DNA of 64,000 nucleotides from Pseudoxanthomonas sp. SE1 (lineage in GTDB: Bacteria; Pseudomonadota; Gammaproteobacteria; Xanthomonadales; Xanthomonadaceae). This document shows positions 44,679 to 53,016 of this stretch, piece after piece. Position 1 is the first letter of the stretch, and each line of letters opens with the position of its first letter. The stretch is from positions 3,897,001 through 3,961,000 of the forward strand of contig NZ_CP113783.1 of the NCBI RefSeq assembly GCF_029542205.1, written 5' to 3'. A program made the position numbers and the translations under genes. The notes under the pieces are model-generated. The model saw nothing but the letters and a program-made list of their open reading frames with translations, did not search any database and was not told where the DNA came from.

Positions 44679-46199
44679 TCACCTGACAGCATTCGCACTC
44701 GCCAACTCACCCAGTCGTTTAAGGGCTGATCGAACCGCCGCTGACAACGGATGTCCGAAGTTGATGCGAATGAAGTGATCGAATCCGCCTGCAGCGGTGA
44801 ACATCGGACCTGGCGCCAAGCTGACTCCGTCGACGCCGGCGCGGCGAGCCAGCGCCAAGGCATCCACCTGCTCAGGCAGCTCGATCCAGAGAAAGTAGCC
44901 CCCGCCAGGGCGACTAATGCGCGTGCCGACAGGGAAGTACTCAGCCACTGCCTGGATGTACTCGTCGCGCTGTAACTGCAGCGTCGAGCGCAGTGAGCGC
45001 AGGTGGCGCTCATAGCTGCCTCGCTCCAGATACTTGGCGATCGCCAGCTGCACGGGTATGGAGGTACCCAGTGAGGCCGTGAGCTTCTGGCGAGCCACCT
45101 GTTCGGCGAATCGACCCGCTGCGACCCAGCCCACCCGATACCCGGGCGCCAGAGACTTAGAGAAGGAGCCGCAATGCATGACCCATCCCTCATCGTCGAA
45201 ACGCTTGCTGTTGGCCGGCCGATGGGTATCGAAGTAGAGCTCCTGATAGACGTCATCCTCGATCATTGGCACTTGGTGCCGCGCCAGTAGCTCAACAAGC
45301 GCCTGCTTCTTCTCGGAGCCCATCGAGCTGCCGAGCGGATTCTGGTGATTGGTCATGACCCAGCACGCCTTGGGTTTGTGCTCGACCAACGCCTTCTCAA
45401 GCGCATGAAGGTCGATTCCCTCACGCGGATCGGTGGCCACTTCAATTGCATGTAGGCCCAAACGTTCCAGTGCTTGTAGGCACGCATAGAAGCAAGGCGA
45501 CTCGACGACGACCGCATCGCCCGGTGCGCAGACGGCCGAGAGACACAGGTTCAGCGCCTCCATCGCGCCATTGGTGATCACGATGCCGGCAGGATCTACC
45601 GTGGCCCCACCGAGCATGTAACGCAGCGCGATCTGGCGACGAAGCTCGAAGTTGCCCGGCGTCAGGTCGTCGACCGTGCTCCATGGGTCCATGTGAGTGG
45701 CCACCAGCGCGAGCGCCCTGCCGAGGCGCGGCAGCGGATAGAACAAGGGACTGGGAAAGGCCGATCCCAGTGGCACGACATCGCGCGAACCTACCGATCG
45801 CAGGATGTCGAACACCAGACTGCTGATCTCGACCGGGCGCGCCTGTCCATCGGGGGAGGAGTGGCGCTGTGGCTCCATCGGGTGCTGCCGCGGCGCCTGG
45901 GCGACGTAGTAGCCCGAGCGCGGGCGCGACTCGATCAAGCCCTGTGACTCCAGCAGGTAGTACGCCTCGAAGACCGTAGCAGGGCTGACGTCGCGGCTGG
46001 CGCTGGCGCGTCGCACGGAGGGCAAACGATCGCCGGGGGCAAGCAGCCCCTGGCGGATGGAAAACGCTATGTCCCGTGCCAACGCCTCATAGCGCTTCAG
46101 CGTCCGGCCCGGTGCGGGCTGCCAAGCCGTAGGCGCTGACTCATCTGATCTGGTTTTTCTCACAAAATCTGAGCCTGACGGTTCTGATCTGGTTTCCAC
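44679..46199 (-). CDS. MocR/GntR-type regulator with aminotransferase domain
   Basis: 506 residues (or 494 from a GTG near 46163). N-terminal GntR winged helix (about 35-105): RYEALARDIAFSIRQGLL, PSVRRASASRDVSPATVFEA. A fold-type I aminotransferase-like domain follows (about 130-500) with the PLP lysine in CGSFSKSLAPGYRVGWV and the YPHQNP-equivalent NHQNPLGS. Such MocR regulators sense PLP or amino-acid derivatives and usually act on a divergent gene. Two direct repeats of TCTGATCTGGTTT overlap its 5' end. Confidence 0.88.
   Translation of the reverse strand: METRSEPSGSDFVRKTRSDESAPTAWQPAPGRTLKRYEALARDIAFSIRQGLLAPGDRLPSVRRASASRDVSPATVFEAYYLLESQGLIESRPRSGYYVAQAPRQHPMEPQRHSSPDGQARPVEISSLVFDILRSVGSRDVVPLGSAFPSPLFYPLPRLGRALALVATHMDPWSTVDDLTPGNFELRRQIALRYMLGGATVDPAGIVITNGAMEALNLCLSAVCAPGDAVVVESPCFYACLQALERLGLHAIEVATDPREGIDLHALEKALVEHKPKACWVMTNHQNPLGSSMGSEKKQALVELLARHQVPMIEDDVYQELYFDTHRPANSKRFDDEGWVMHCGSFSKSLAPGYRVGWVAAGRFAEQVARQKLTASLGTSIPVQLAIAKYLERGSYERHLRSLRSTLQLQRDEYIQAVAEYFPVGTRISRPGGGYFLWIELPEQVDALALARRAGVDGVSLAPGPMFTAAGGFDHFIRINFGHPLSAAVRSALKRLGELASANAVR
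46144..46195. promoter_or_regulatory. Direct repeats upstream of the MocR gene
   Basis: TCTGATCTGGTTT occurs at 46144-46156 and again identically at 46183-46195, 39 bp apart on the same face. Paired direct repeats in front of a divergent gene are typical MocR operators. If the true start is the GTG near 46163, the repeats straddle it. The divergent membrane-protein gene begins at 46239. Confidence 0.55.
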
Positions 46200-46238
46200 A
46201 GACTAGCACCCGGACCAATCCGTACCCCCCAAAGCGCC

Positions 46239-46565
46239 ATGAACCCCACCGTCGAACTCAACCTGACCCTGATCCTGTTCCTTCCTTGGCTGCTGATCCT
46301 AGGGTGGGTTTATGCGGTCTTCCCCAAGTCGCATCGCGGCCGGGCAAGACGCGTGTTCGATGCCATTGCCCTTGCTGCCTCATTGGCCGCTTTTCTCGCC
46401 AGCGTGTACTGGTCTTTCATCCATGCCGATCCCTTCTACGGTCGGATGTGGAAGCAGATTCTGGCTACCGCGCTTTCTTATGGCGTCTTCCTTGCCGTCC
46501 TTGGAGCGGCGTTCACGATTCGAACCTACTGGTTCGCACGTACACGCTCGCAAGCCGCGTTCTGA
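46239..46565 (+). CDS. Small hypothetical inner-membrane protein
   Basis: 108 residues with three membrane segments (about 8-28 LILFLPWLLILGWVYAV, 42-62 AIALAASLAAFLASVYW, 72-96 ILATALSYGVFLAVLGAAF) and a short positively charged loop. No family recognised. It is divergent from the MocR gene and followed by the twin-transmembrane gene, so the two may be co-transcribed under MocR control. Confidence 0.7.
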   Translation: MNPTVELNLTLILFLPWLLILGWVYAVFPKSHRGRARRVFDAIALAASLAAFLASVYWSFIHADPFYGRMWKQILATALSYGVFLAVLGAAFTIRTYWFARTRSQAAF

Positions 46566-46598
46566 GGCGCCTAACCCTCATCACTCTGTTTGGTCACC

Positions 46599-46805
46599 AT
46601 GAAAACGCTCGTCATCATCGGATTCTTTGTCCTGATCCTCTACAACCTAGGCGCGGGCATGTACTACATGCTTACCGACAAAGGAAACTCAAAGCGAACA
46701 GTTCATGCACTGACACGCCGAGTGGCATTCTCAGTGCTTCTTATCCTTCTCGTCTGTATTGGCATTGCTACAGGAATCATTGAGCCCCATGGCATACCGG
46801 CCTAG
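46599..46805 (+). CDS. Twin transmembrane protein (DUF2909-like)
   Basis: 68 residues with two membrane helices (about 2-22 TLVIIGFFVLILYNLGAGMYY, 42-62 VAFSVLLILLVCIGIATGI) linked by a basic loop containing KRTVHALTRRV. The pattern fits DUF2909 small proteins often found near cytochrome oxidase genes, though none is here. ATG 46599 is preferred to an upstream GTG at 46590. The IS30 element begins 52 bp downstream. Confidence 0.75.
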   Translation: MKTLVIIGFFVLILYNLGAGMYYMLTDKGNSKRTVHALTRRVAFSVLLILLVCIGIATGIIEPHGIPA

Positions 46806-46856
46806 GCATTCGCGATTGGCGCCAGGTATTCGAAGATCCGATGTCTGCTATGGGTC

Positions 46857-48083
46857 TTGGATTCAACCGATCGACGCAACAGTTTGTCGATATCGCTCTG
46901 CCGGTGTTTCGTAGCCGAGCGTCTTGCGTGGCCGTTCGTTGAGCTGACGCGCCACGGCATCCAGTCTGGCCTGCGAGATATCCGCCAGACTGATGCCCTT
47001 GGGGAAGTACTGCCGTAGCAGGCCGTTGGTGTTCTCGTTCGTGCCGCGTTGCCAAGGATGGTGCGGGTCGCAGAAGTAGACCTGGATATCGGTGGCCAAA
47101 GTGAAGCGGCGGTGCGCCGCCATTTCCTTGCCTCGATCCCAGGTTAGTGATCGGTAGAGCTGCTTCGGCAAGCGGCGTGCGTTCTTGATCAGCGCGTTGA
47201 CCACGGTTTCGGTGTCTTTGCCGGCCACCTTCACCAGCATCAGATAGCGTGTCTGTCGCTCCACCAGCGTAGCGATCTGACTGTTCCGGTCACCGAACAG
47301 CAGGTCGCCTTCCCAGTGCCCCGGCACGGCCCGATCTTCGGCATTGGCCGCCCGCTCACTGATCGAGACGGTGTCGGTAATCCGGCCGTGGTTCTCTGTC
47401 TTCTGGGTGTCATGTCGTGAACGACGCATCGCCCGCGTGCGCCTCAAGTGCGCGAGCAGCTCCTGTTTCAAGGCTCCGCGCGACTGGATGTAGAGCGTGC
47501 GATAGATCGTCTCGTGGGACACCTGGCGGCTCGCATCATCGGGATAGGTGCGTTTGAGCCAGCCGGCCACCTGCTCAGGCGACCACTGCCGCTGAATCTT
47601 CTCTGCCACGCGAGCGGCCAAGGCTCGATGCAGCGCCAGCTTACAGGGCTTGGGACGCCGCGCCCGGTCCCAAGCAGCCCGGTCGGCCTGGCTGGCGCGG
47701 TAGCCTTCAGCGCCTTCGTTGCGACCGATCTCGCGGCTGATCGTGGATGGCGCCCGCTCGAGTAACGCAGCGATCATGCGGATCGATCGTCCCGCCGCCA
47801 AGCCGCGGGAGATCTCCTCGCGCTCAGCCAGGCTCAGCGCCCTTGGAGATCTTCGCCTCATCGGCGGACGAATGCCGCCGTGCTCGGCCAGGATGTTCCG
47901 GACGGAGCTGTGGTGCCGGTCAAACAGGGACGCGATCTGGTGCAGCGACTCGCCCTGCTGCCAGCGATCCCACATCAGTGCCTTCTGGGTGTCGGTGTAA
48001 TAGGTCCTCTTCCTGCGCTTCATCCGCAACACTCCTGCTCCCTATGCAGCTATCCGTGTGTTGCGTCGATCATATGAATCCGC
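46857..48083 (-). mobile_element. IS30-family insertion sequence, apparently complete
   Basis: 1227 bp with one transposase gene. Terminal repeats GGATTCAACCGATCGACGCA at 46859 and the matching complement ending at 48081 differ by three bases. GGTC at 46853-46856 and 48084-48087 fits a 4-bp target duplication (3 bp possible). Removing the element and one copy restores a continuous GATGTCTGCTATGGGTCGAA-type palindrome, so it inserted into the loop of that hairpin. Confidence 0.85.
46863..48023 (-). CDS. IS30 family transposase
   Basis: 386 residues from ATG 48023. The N-terminal half has the two helix-turn-helix motifs of IS30 (SLHQIASLFDRHHSSVRNIL and RSIRMIAALLERAPSTISRE). The DDE domain has Asp in GHWEGDLLFGDRNSQ, Asp in LTWDRGKEMAAH and Glu in QRGTNENTNGLLRQYFPKG. 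All three catalytic residues are present and the frame is uninterrupted, so it is likely active. It fills nearly the whole insertion sequence. Confidence 0.95.
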   Translation of the reverse strand: MKRRKRTYYTDTQKALMWDRWQQGESLHQIASLFDRHHSSVRNILAEHGGIRPPMRRRSPRALSLAEREEISRGLAAGRSIRMIAALLERAPSTISREIGRNEGAEGYRASQADRAAWDRARRPKPCKLALHRALAARVAEKIQRQWSPEQVAGWLKRTYPDDASRQVSHETIYRTLYIQSRGALKQELLAHLRRTRAMRRSRHDTQKTENHGRITDTVSISERAANAEDRAVPGHWEGDLLFGDRNSQIATLVERQTRYLMLVKVAGKDTETVVNALIKNARRLPKQLYRSLTWDRGKEMAAHRRFTLATDIQVYFCDPHHPWQRGTNENTNGLLRQYFPKGISLADISQARLDAVARQLNERPRKTLGYETPAERYRQTVASIG

Positions 48084-48106
48084 GGTCGAAGGCGGACATC
48101 CGGGGC

Positions 48107-48799
48107 TCACGGGACGTTAGCCTGGAGTGACTCAATTTTTGCCTGCACTCGCTCAAGAATCCGTCTAACTTGCTCGGCGCGCACATATCTCGGAGCTTCA
48201 GGCTGCTTTCCCAGATCGATCAAAAGCTTCCAGGCCGCATCGTAGTCTTCCGGCGGCACGCCCGCTGCCGCGCACAACTCTTCGAACGGGCTGCTTCTCC
48301 CAGAGAAGGCCACGATTTCCAGGCACCTCGCGTTTCTATTGAGAACCACCTCGTGTTGACGGCTCGCGATCTTCCAGATTGCCTCTGCCTCAACGCCGTT
48401 GCGGACCCGATAGTCCTCAGCCGCTCGCCGGAATTCCTCAGATGCCCAAAGCGCGGGAATGCTGACGACCACTTCGTCCATATCAGGCTCGCATCGAAAG
48501 ATGGCAGCGGTCACCGCGCCCTCCCGCTCAACCCCCTTAAATGTATCTGCGAAATCCGCATCCAGCGTCCAACTTGCAATGCCATCGGGAACGAAGCCAT
48601 CAGGTGCTAACAACCGAGAAAAGTCGCCAATGTAGAGAAATCGCTTTCTAAAGCACGGCGCAGAGACCGTTCGAAACTGCGTAGGCAAGCTATCCGCTTC
48701 TCTCAGCAGATTCTTTGCGCGCTTGATGCGCTCTGCTTGGTCTTCGCGCCATCCTCGCTGCCAAGCCCCTAAAGCTTCGAAGAAGGAGTCTGAGAACAT
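48107..48799 (-). CDS. Hypothetical protein in the accessory island
   Basis: 230-residue soluble protein, family not recognised. The start has GGGAG nine bases upstream. The first 60 residues are helical and charged (AWQRGWREDQAERIKRAKNL). A beta-rich middle follows (FLYIGDFSRLLAPDG, AAIFRCEPDMDEVVVSIP, IVAFSGRSSPFEEL), and the C-terminus is helical (VRRILERVQAKIESLQ). The middle has the look of an ADP-ribosyltransferase-like or RES-type small domain, but no catalytic triad is clear. It lies between two GTCCGC palindromes, suggesting mobilisation as a unit. Confidence 0.65.
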   Translation of the reverse strand: MFSDSFFEALGAWQRGWREDQAERIKRAKNLLREADSLPTQFRTVSAPCFRKRFLYIGDFSRLLAPDGFVPDGIASWTLDADFADTFKGVEREGAVTAAIFRCEPDMDEVVVSIPALWASEEFRRAAEDYRVRNGVEAEAIWKIASRQHEVVLNRNARCLEIVAFSGRSSPFEELCAAAGVPPEDYDAAWKLLIDLGKQPEAPRYVRAEQVRRILERVQAKIESLQANVP

Positions 48800-48872
48800 C
48801 TGAATCTCCCATGGAATGCCTGGTGCCGGTCCGTCCAGAAGACTGGCATCCCGTCTTTCAGGCGCTTAGCCC

Positions 48873-48899
48873 GATGTCCGCATTCAGCCAGAAGCGGAT
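48873..48899. repeat. GTCCGC..GCGGAT palindrome
   Basis: GATGTCCGC-ATTCAGCCAGAA-GCGGAT, one copy of the accessory palindrome found also at 16210, 25409, 46840/48084 (split), 51047 and, degenerate, at 18172 and 53235. It lies upstream of the hypothetical gene. Confidence 0.75.
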
Positions 48900-49350
48900 G
48901 CCACTCCCTTCACCCCTAGCAGCTGAGCTAAGCCGACCGTTAAGAACCGTCGGCTCGGGCGAACACGCAGGCACTTAAATGCTTGGCCTCACAGCTTGCA
49001 GGATCTGGTTGGGCGATCCGCCGAACATCTTGATTTGCTCCCGTGCCCTCGGTCCGATTGTGACCCTCGGATTCTCACGAACCTCGAGCAGGTCAACAGC
49101 TGTGTGAAACGCAACCTTGATCAACCGAACATCGTGTTGATCCAAGGAGTTGAGGAAGGCCTCCGGCTGTCGGTCTTGTGTGTCGTGCAAGTAGAAGACA
49201 TCAAGGGTGATTTGATTGAACCTGGCCAAGAACCCACACATGACCGCAGAACAACTCTCGCAAGGAATCCTCTCGGTTATTAGGGAAAGTCTTCCAGTAT
49301 CCGGAACCCTCCGGTAATCCCCCCATTTTTAGCAGTCGCCAAAAGTGGAG

Positions 49351-50178
49351 CTATGCGGCCATCGCCAGCCTCATGGCTGGTGTGATGCCGCCGAGCGCCA
49401 TGTTCGGGCGCTCATGGTTGTAAGTCCATAGCCAGCGCGTGGCCTTGTCCTGCACCTGCTCGATGGTGTCGAACAGGGTACGGGCCAGCCAGGCGTAGCG
49501 GACCGTGCGGTTGTAACGTTCAACGTAGGCGTTCTGCTGTGGCTTGCCCGGCTGGATGTGCTCGATCCGGATGCCGTTGCGTTCCGCCCACGCCAGCAGT
49601 GCCCCGCTGATGTATTCAGGTCCGTTATCGCAGCGAATGACACGCGGCTTGCCACGCCATTCGATGATCTGTTCCAACGATCGGATCACCCGGGCAGAGG
49701 GCAGCGACAAGTCCACCTCGATGGCCAGCCCCTCGCGATTGAAGTCGTCCAGGACGTTGAACAACCGGAAGCTGCGGCCATCGGCCAGCTGGTCGTGCAT
49801 GAAGTCCATCGACCAGATCTGGTTGATCGACTCCGGCACGGCCAGCGCCTCGGGCCTCTCGCGCACAAGTCGCTTCCTTGGCTTGATCCGCAGATTCAAT
49901 TCCAACTCCCGGTAGATGCGGTACACCCGCTTGTGGTTCCAGCCCAGGCCCTTCACGTTGCGCAGGTACAGGAAGCAAAGACCGAAGCCCCAGTCGCGAT
50001 ACGTCGTCGTCAATCGCACCAGCCAGTCCGCGATCCGGGCGTTCTCGTCCGAAGCCTTGGCCTGGTACCGGTAGCAGGTCTGACTCACCTCGAATGTCCG
50101 GCAGGCGTGCTGGATGTTCGTGCGTCCGCCTTCGACCGTTGTTCGGGCCATCTCCCGGCGTTGAGATGGCCTCACCAT
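49351..50178 (-). CDS. IS3-family transposase OrfB
   Basis: 275 residues from ATG 50178; produced mainly as an OrfAB fusion by -1 frameshifting. DDE core: Asp in [14 protein letters not shown], Asp in [13 protein letters not shown] and Glu in [15 protein letters not shown]. The HTH_21-like N-terminal part has [16 protein letters not shown]. All catalytic residues are present. An A7 stretch at the OrfA/OrfB junction (plus-strand T7 near 50178-50184) provides the slippery site, continuing as [13 protein letters not shown]. Confidence 0.93.
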   Translation of the reverse strand: MVRPSQRREMARTTVEGGRTNIQHACRTFEVSQTCYRYQAKASDENARIADWLVRLTTTYRDWGFGLCFLYLRNVKGLGWNHKRVYRIYRELELNLRIKPRKRLVRERPEALAVPESINQIWSMDFMHDQLADGRSFRLFNVLDDFNREGLAIEVDLSLPSARVIRSLEQIIEWRGKPRVIRCDNGPEYISGALLAWAERNGIRIEHIQPGKPQQNAYVERYNRTVRYAWLARTLFDTIEQVQDKATRWLWTYNHERPNMALGGITPAMRLAMAA

Positions 50179-50438
50179 TTTTTTGACAGCGCCTCCTTCA
50201 GCAGGTCGGCGCTGAGCTGGGCGTCGGCGTACATCTTCTTCAGGCGCCGGTTCTCTTCCTCCAGCTCCTTCATCCGCGCGACCATGGACACCTCCATGCC
50301 GCCGAACTTGCTGCGCCACTTGTAGAACGTCGCCGAGCTGATGCCGTGCTCGCGGCACAGCTCAGGCACGGGCGTACCGCCTTCGGCCTGCTTGAGCACG
50401 GCAATGATCTGGCTGTCGGTGAATCGGGACTTCTTCAT
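50172..50438 (-). CDS. IS3-family transposase OrfA
   Basis: 88 residues, IS407-type: starts [20 protein letters not shown], has a helix-turn-helix ([20 protein letters not shown]) and a leucine-zipper-like helix ([20 protein letters not shown]). It binds the element's ends. It terminates just beyond the A7 slippery sequence. ATG 50438 has a GGAGG-type site upstream (GAGGTTCC). Confidence 0.93.
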   Translation of the reverse strand: MKKSRFTDSQIIAVLKQAEGGTPVPELCREHGISSATFYKWRSKFGGMEVSMVARMKELEEENRRLKKMYADAQLSADLLKEALSKKW

Positions 50439-50941
50439 GGAACCTCCTCGGGAAAGCGTACGAGAAAATTCCACTTCTGGTGTCAGCTAATCCGCGGGGG
50501 GATTACCCTCCCTTGTTCTATGGCGTTTCCAAGGAAGTTAAGCAGTAGGTATTCGGAGTCATGCGTTCTATCGTCTTCCAAAGCAGGAAATAAGGGAGGG
50601 AAGCTCGAAGCTTCGTCGCCGGCTTTGATGTGGGAGCGTATGCACTTTCCTTGAGGCTCTATCAATACGTAACTACCCTCAGAAGCGAGAACCTCTTTGA
50701 GATAGTCTTTCATATTAAAACTAGCCGCCACCCATTCCACTCCGTGCGAATGGTTCCCACTGGAAAGGATCAAGCAGCCAATGTTGCCTTCGATAATTCT
50801 ATTGTTGGCTTTATCGAGCCTGCTGGCTCCCGAGTTGGCACGGTTGTGTGCAAGGTAGTTGTTTACGTCTCGAAATCGAAGCATCCGATTGACACAGTCA
50901 ACCAAATGAGCAAGGTAGTACGGTTTATTGTTGTCCTGCAC

Positions 50942-51447
50942 GGCACTCTCCTAAGTCGTCGGCAGCAGCCCAGACACCATTCGTCTCCCCAATGCGCCCT
51001 CAGATCTCCCTATCTGGCGTCGAAACAGCCGTTCTTGGCCCGTTCCGATGTCCGCTTCGGGTCGGAAGCGGACATCCCCGACCCTAGTCGGACTTCGGAC
51101 GTCGGCCAGAGTCGAGCATCGGAGCTGAGTATCGTCCGGATTGAATGAGCCCTTAGGGTGCAGCAAGCCGCCCCCCCTAGGGCCGATCTCGGCGCGCTGA
51201 ACCCGCAAGTCGCTAGACGATCTGCTCCCCGGCGTGCACAGTCCTCGTGCGCCGGCCTGGCATCGGATGCCTCCCTCGCGAGCCGCTCGGAGAGCTTCGT
51301 GTCCAACGCGCCACCGGGCTCGACGATCTTGACGACGATGCCCTGCGACAACAGCTCGCAAGACAAAGACTCTGACCTAGATTTCTTCGTCCAGGTCTAT
51401 AGGTAGTAGTTCACCTAGAAGAGCCTGAGGAAGCATCAGATGCTCTT
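50942..51447. other. Gene-poor stretch with palindrome and an SDR remnant
   Basis: No intact gene. A perfect copy of the palindrome lies at 51047-51076 (GATGTCCGCTTCG / CGGAAGCGGACATC). On the minus strand, about 51220-51366 reads CELLSQGIVVKIVEPGGALD, the tail-region pattern of a short-chain dehydrogenase, with no surrounding SDR sequence. This is probably a decayed remnant. A hairpin AGAAGAGC..GCTCTTCT at 51417-51449 overlaps the end of the next gene. Confidence 0.5.
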
Positions 51448-53016
51448 CTAGTGACTACCAGGGCAAGCGCCCCGTGCGAATCCTCCGCAGTAGCGGATTG
51501 CTAACTCGTCCTGGTCCAGCTCTCTGAGTTCTTCAATGTTGGGCGCATCTTTCATGAACTCCAGCAGCTGCTCCTTTGCCGTGTCCTTGTAGGTCGAGTA
51601 AGCGAACTCAAACCATTCAAGCTGCGTCTCGGGTCGCTCTTTCCTCGCGTTCCTGTCGAGGATGCTAAAGAACGTTTCAGGATGGGCGTTATATGCCTCT
51701 AATTCGGCGTCCGAGAGAGTGTCCCTATGTATGACAAGGTCACCTCCATGCTTGAAAACCAGGGCGGCTTCTTTGCTCTCCGGCAGAACTATCCCCGACT
51801 CCAACACGAATAGGCCCTCAGTGTCACCGACCGTGTATTCCTCGCCCACCACCCAACGTCTCTTAGCCGTACCAAAAGAGAATTGAGGAATCTCTCCGTC
51901 AAACGTAGAGGGAATCGAGTAAGCCTTGAAGCGATCCATCAATAGATAGAGAGGTGCATGCGCCCGCTTTGCCTTGAACGCTTCCTCTACAGTTCGGTAG
52001 CCCACTCCCACTCCGAACTCTGGTCGCTTAAAGCCCAAGGGAACAATCATTCTTCTGGGTGGCTTCGCCTGAATATTCAGATGAGCTGGAAAATTTGTCA
52101 CGAAGATGAAAGCCTTGGGTGTAGGCTGACCGTCAATCGTCATCGTTAGTTCGCACTCACGCACTGCTGAGGTGAGAACGTCCGCCACCGTCTCATCTAA
52201 AGTTTCATCACGAACATTGAGATCAACAAAAACGATCCGCTCCACATCGGCACTCTTCTTGAACGCCTTGTAAAGTTGATCGCGAATATTCGTGTGATCT
52301 TTGCCTGGAGATCGAGACTTAGCTTCCACCCAAAATTTCCGGCCTGAAACAGGCTCAACGGCATAAAATTCACAATGAGTTGAGCTTGCGTCGCCCTCAT
52401 CTTCTAGCTCTAGCTTCAGACCAGCGAGGATGCAGGTAGCCGCAACGCATGTCTCGTAATACGCTCCATGGAATTCAGACCTCAAGCGAAGTCGCCGAAG
52501 AAGCCGCCTCTTCAGCTCCGAGTTGTGCTGCAATAGATACAGGTTGTAGGCGAGCCCAAAGTAGGCAGAATGTGCACCCACGGACTTCATGGTCTTAATG
52601 CCTGAGGGAGCGGCAGGCGCCAGATCGAGTTGGCGGGCATACTCGGCGATCCACGAGAACAATGGATGACGTTCGTTCTCGGGCTTGGCTAGTTCTTTGT
52701 CTGCCCAGTGCTTTCCGAAGACGAGCTTTAGGTTCGTATCAAGGAAGTCCTCGAAGGTTTTCCAGGTCCCATAGCGCACGCTGTTCCCTACGCCCACAAA
52801 TTGGACGTCACCTAGCTTCGCGCTGATGATTGGCTTGCCGTGACCTTGCTGGTGTCGGCGGCGGGCTTGTTCGGCATCGTGCCGCGCTTTGCCAGCTTGG
52901 AAACCCTTCTCCAGGATGTCGTTCCAGGGAGCCGGGAAGGCTCCGTGACAATGCTTGTACCGCTTGCCGCTGCCGCAAGAGCAAGGGTCGATCCTTCTCT
53001 GCTCGATCTCCGACAT
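51448..53016 (-). CDS. SEC-C motif protein with a possible PD-(D/E)xK nuclease domain
   Basis: 522 residues from ATG 53016 (GGAGGAAGTGAG upstream). The N-terminus has the zinc-binding SEC-C motif PCSCGSGKRYKHCHG at 11-25, as in SecA tails and many accessory proteins. A helical middle leads to a strand-rich region near 195-245. There HGAYYETCVAATCILAGLKL, CEFYAVEP and FWVEAKSRSPGKD match the alternating pattern of a restriction-endonuclease-like core, with E-x-K as the signature. The remainder (about 250-522) has no known match. It lies in the accessory island beside IS elements, so a defence role is plausible but unproven. Confidence 0.6.
   Translation of the reverse strand: MSEIEQRRIDPCSCGSGKRYKHCHGAFPAPWNDILEKGFQAGKARHDAEQARRRHQQGHGKPIISAKLGDVQFVGVGNSVRYGTWKTFEDFLDTNLKLVFGKHWADKELAKPENERHPLFSWIAEYARQLDLAPAAPSGIKTMKSVGAHSAYFGLAYNLYLLQHNSELKRRLLRRLRLRSEFHGAYYETCVAATCILAGLKLELEDEGDASSTHCEFYAVEPVSGRKFWVEAKSRSPGKDHTNIRDQLYKAFKKSADVERIVFVDLNVRDETLDETVADVLTSAVRECELTMTIDGQPTPKAFIFVTNFPAHLNIQAKPPRRMIVPLGFKRPEFGVGVGYRTVEEAFKAKRAHAPLYLLMDRFKAYSIPSTFDGEIPQFSFGTAKRRWVVGEEYTVGDTEGLFVLESGIVLPESKEAALVFKHGGDLVIHRDTLSDAELEAYNAHPETFFSILDRNARKERPETQLEWFEFAYSTYKDTAKEQLLEFMKDAPNIEELRELDQDELAIRYCGGFARGACPGSH

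Larger units (their letters stand above)
49313..50507 (-). mobile_element. IS3-family element (IS407-like), apparently complete
   Basis: 1195 bp. Ends are GGTAATCCCCCC on the left and GGGGGGATTACC on the right, with a second inner inverted repeat (TTAGCAGTCGCCAAAAGTGG at 49329 against its counterpart at 50470-50490). CTCC duplicates flank it (49309-49312 and 50508-50511). A 4-bp duplication and this OrfA/OrfB layout fit the IS407 group. It interrupts the deaminase-like gene in frame. Confidence 0.9.
48975..50941 (-). pseudogene. Deaminase-like protein split by IS3 (reconstructs to about 255 aa)
   Basis: The 5' part runs from a GTG at 50941 (AGGAGAG upstream) to 50508; the 3' part from 49308 to 48975. 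Removing the IS and one CTCC copy restores one open frame. The rebuilt protein has [13 protein letters not shown] near 126-138 and ERIPCESCSAVMCGFL near 157-172. This [HD]xE plus PCxxC layout is that of zinc-dependent deaminase-fold proteins, often toxin or nucleic-acid editing enzymes. The N-terminal 100 residues contain HDRD-like and WVAASFNMKDYL segments without clear assignment. As it stands the gene cannot make the zinc site, so it is inactivated. Confidence 0.75.

Noticed and set aside
50951..51366. Two overlapping minus frames of 118 and 136 codons
   Set aside because: They contain the palindrome and only a decayed SDR segment, with no full domain or start signal.
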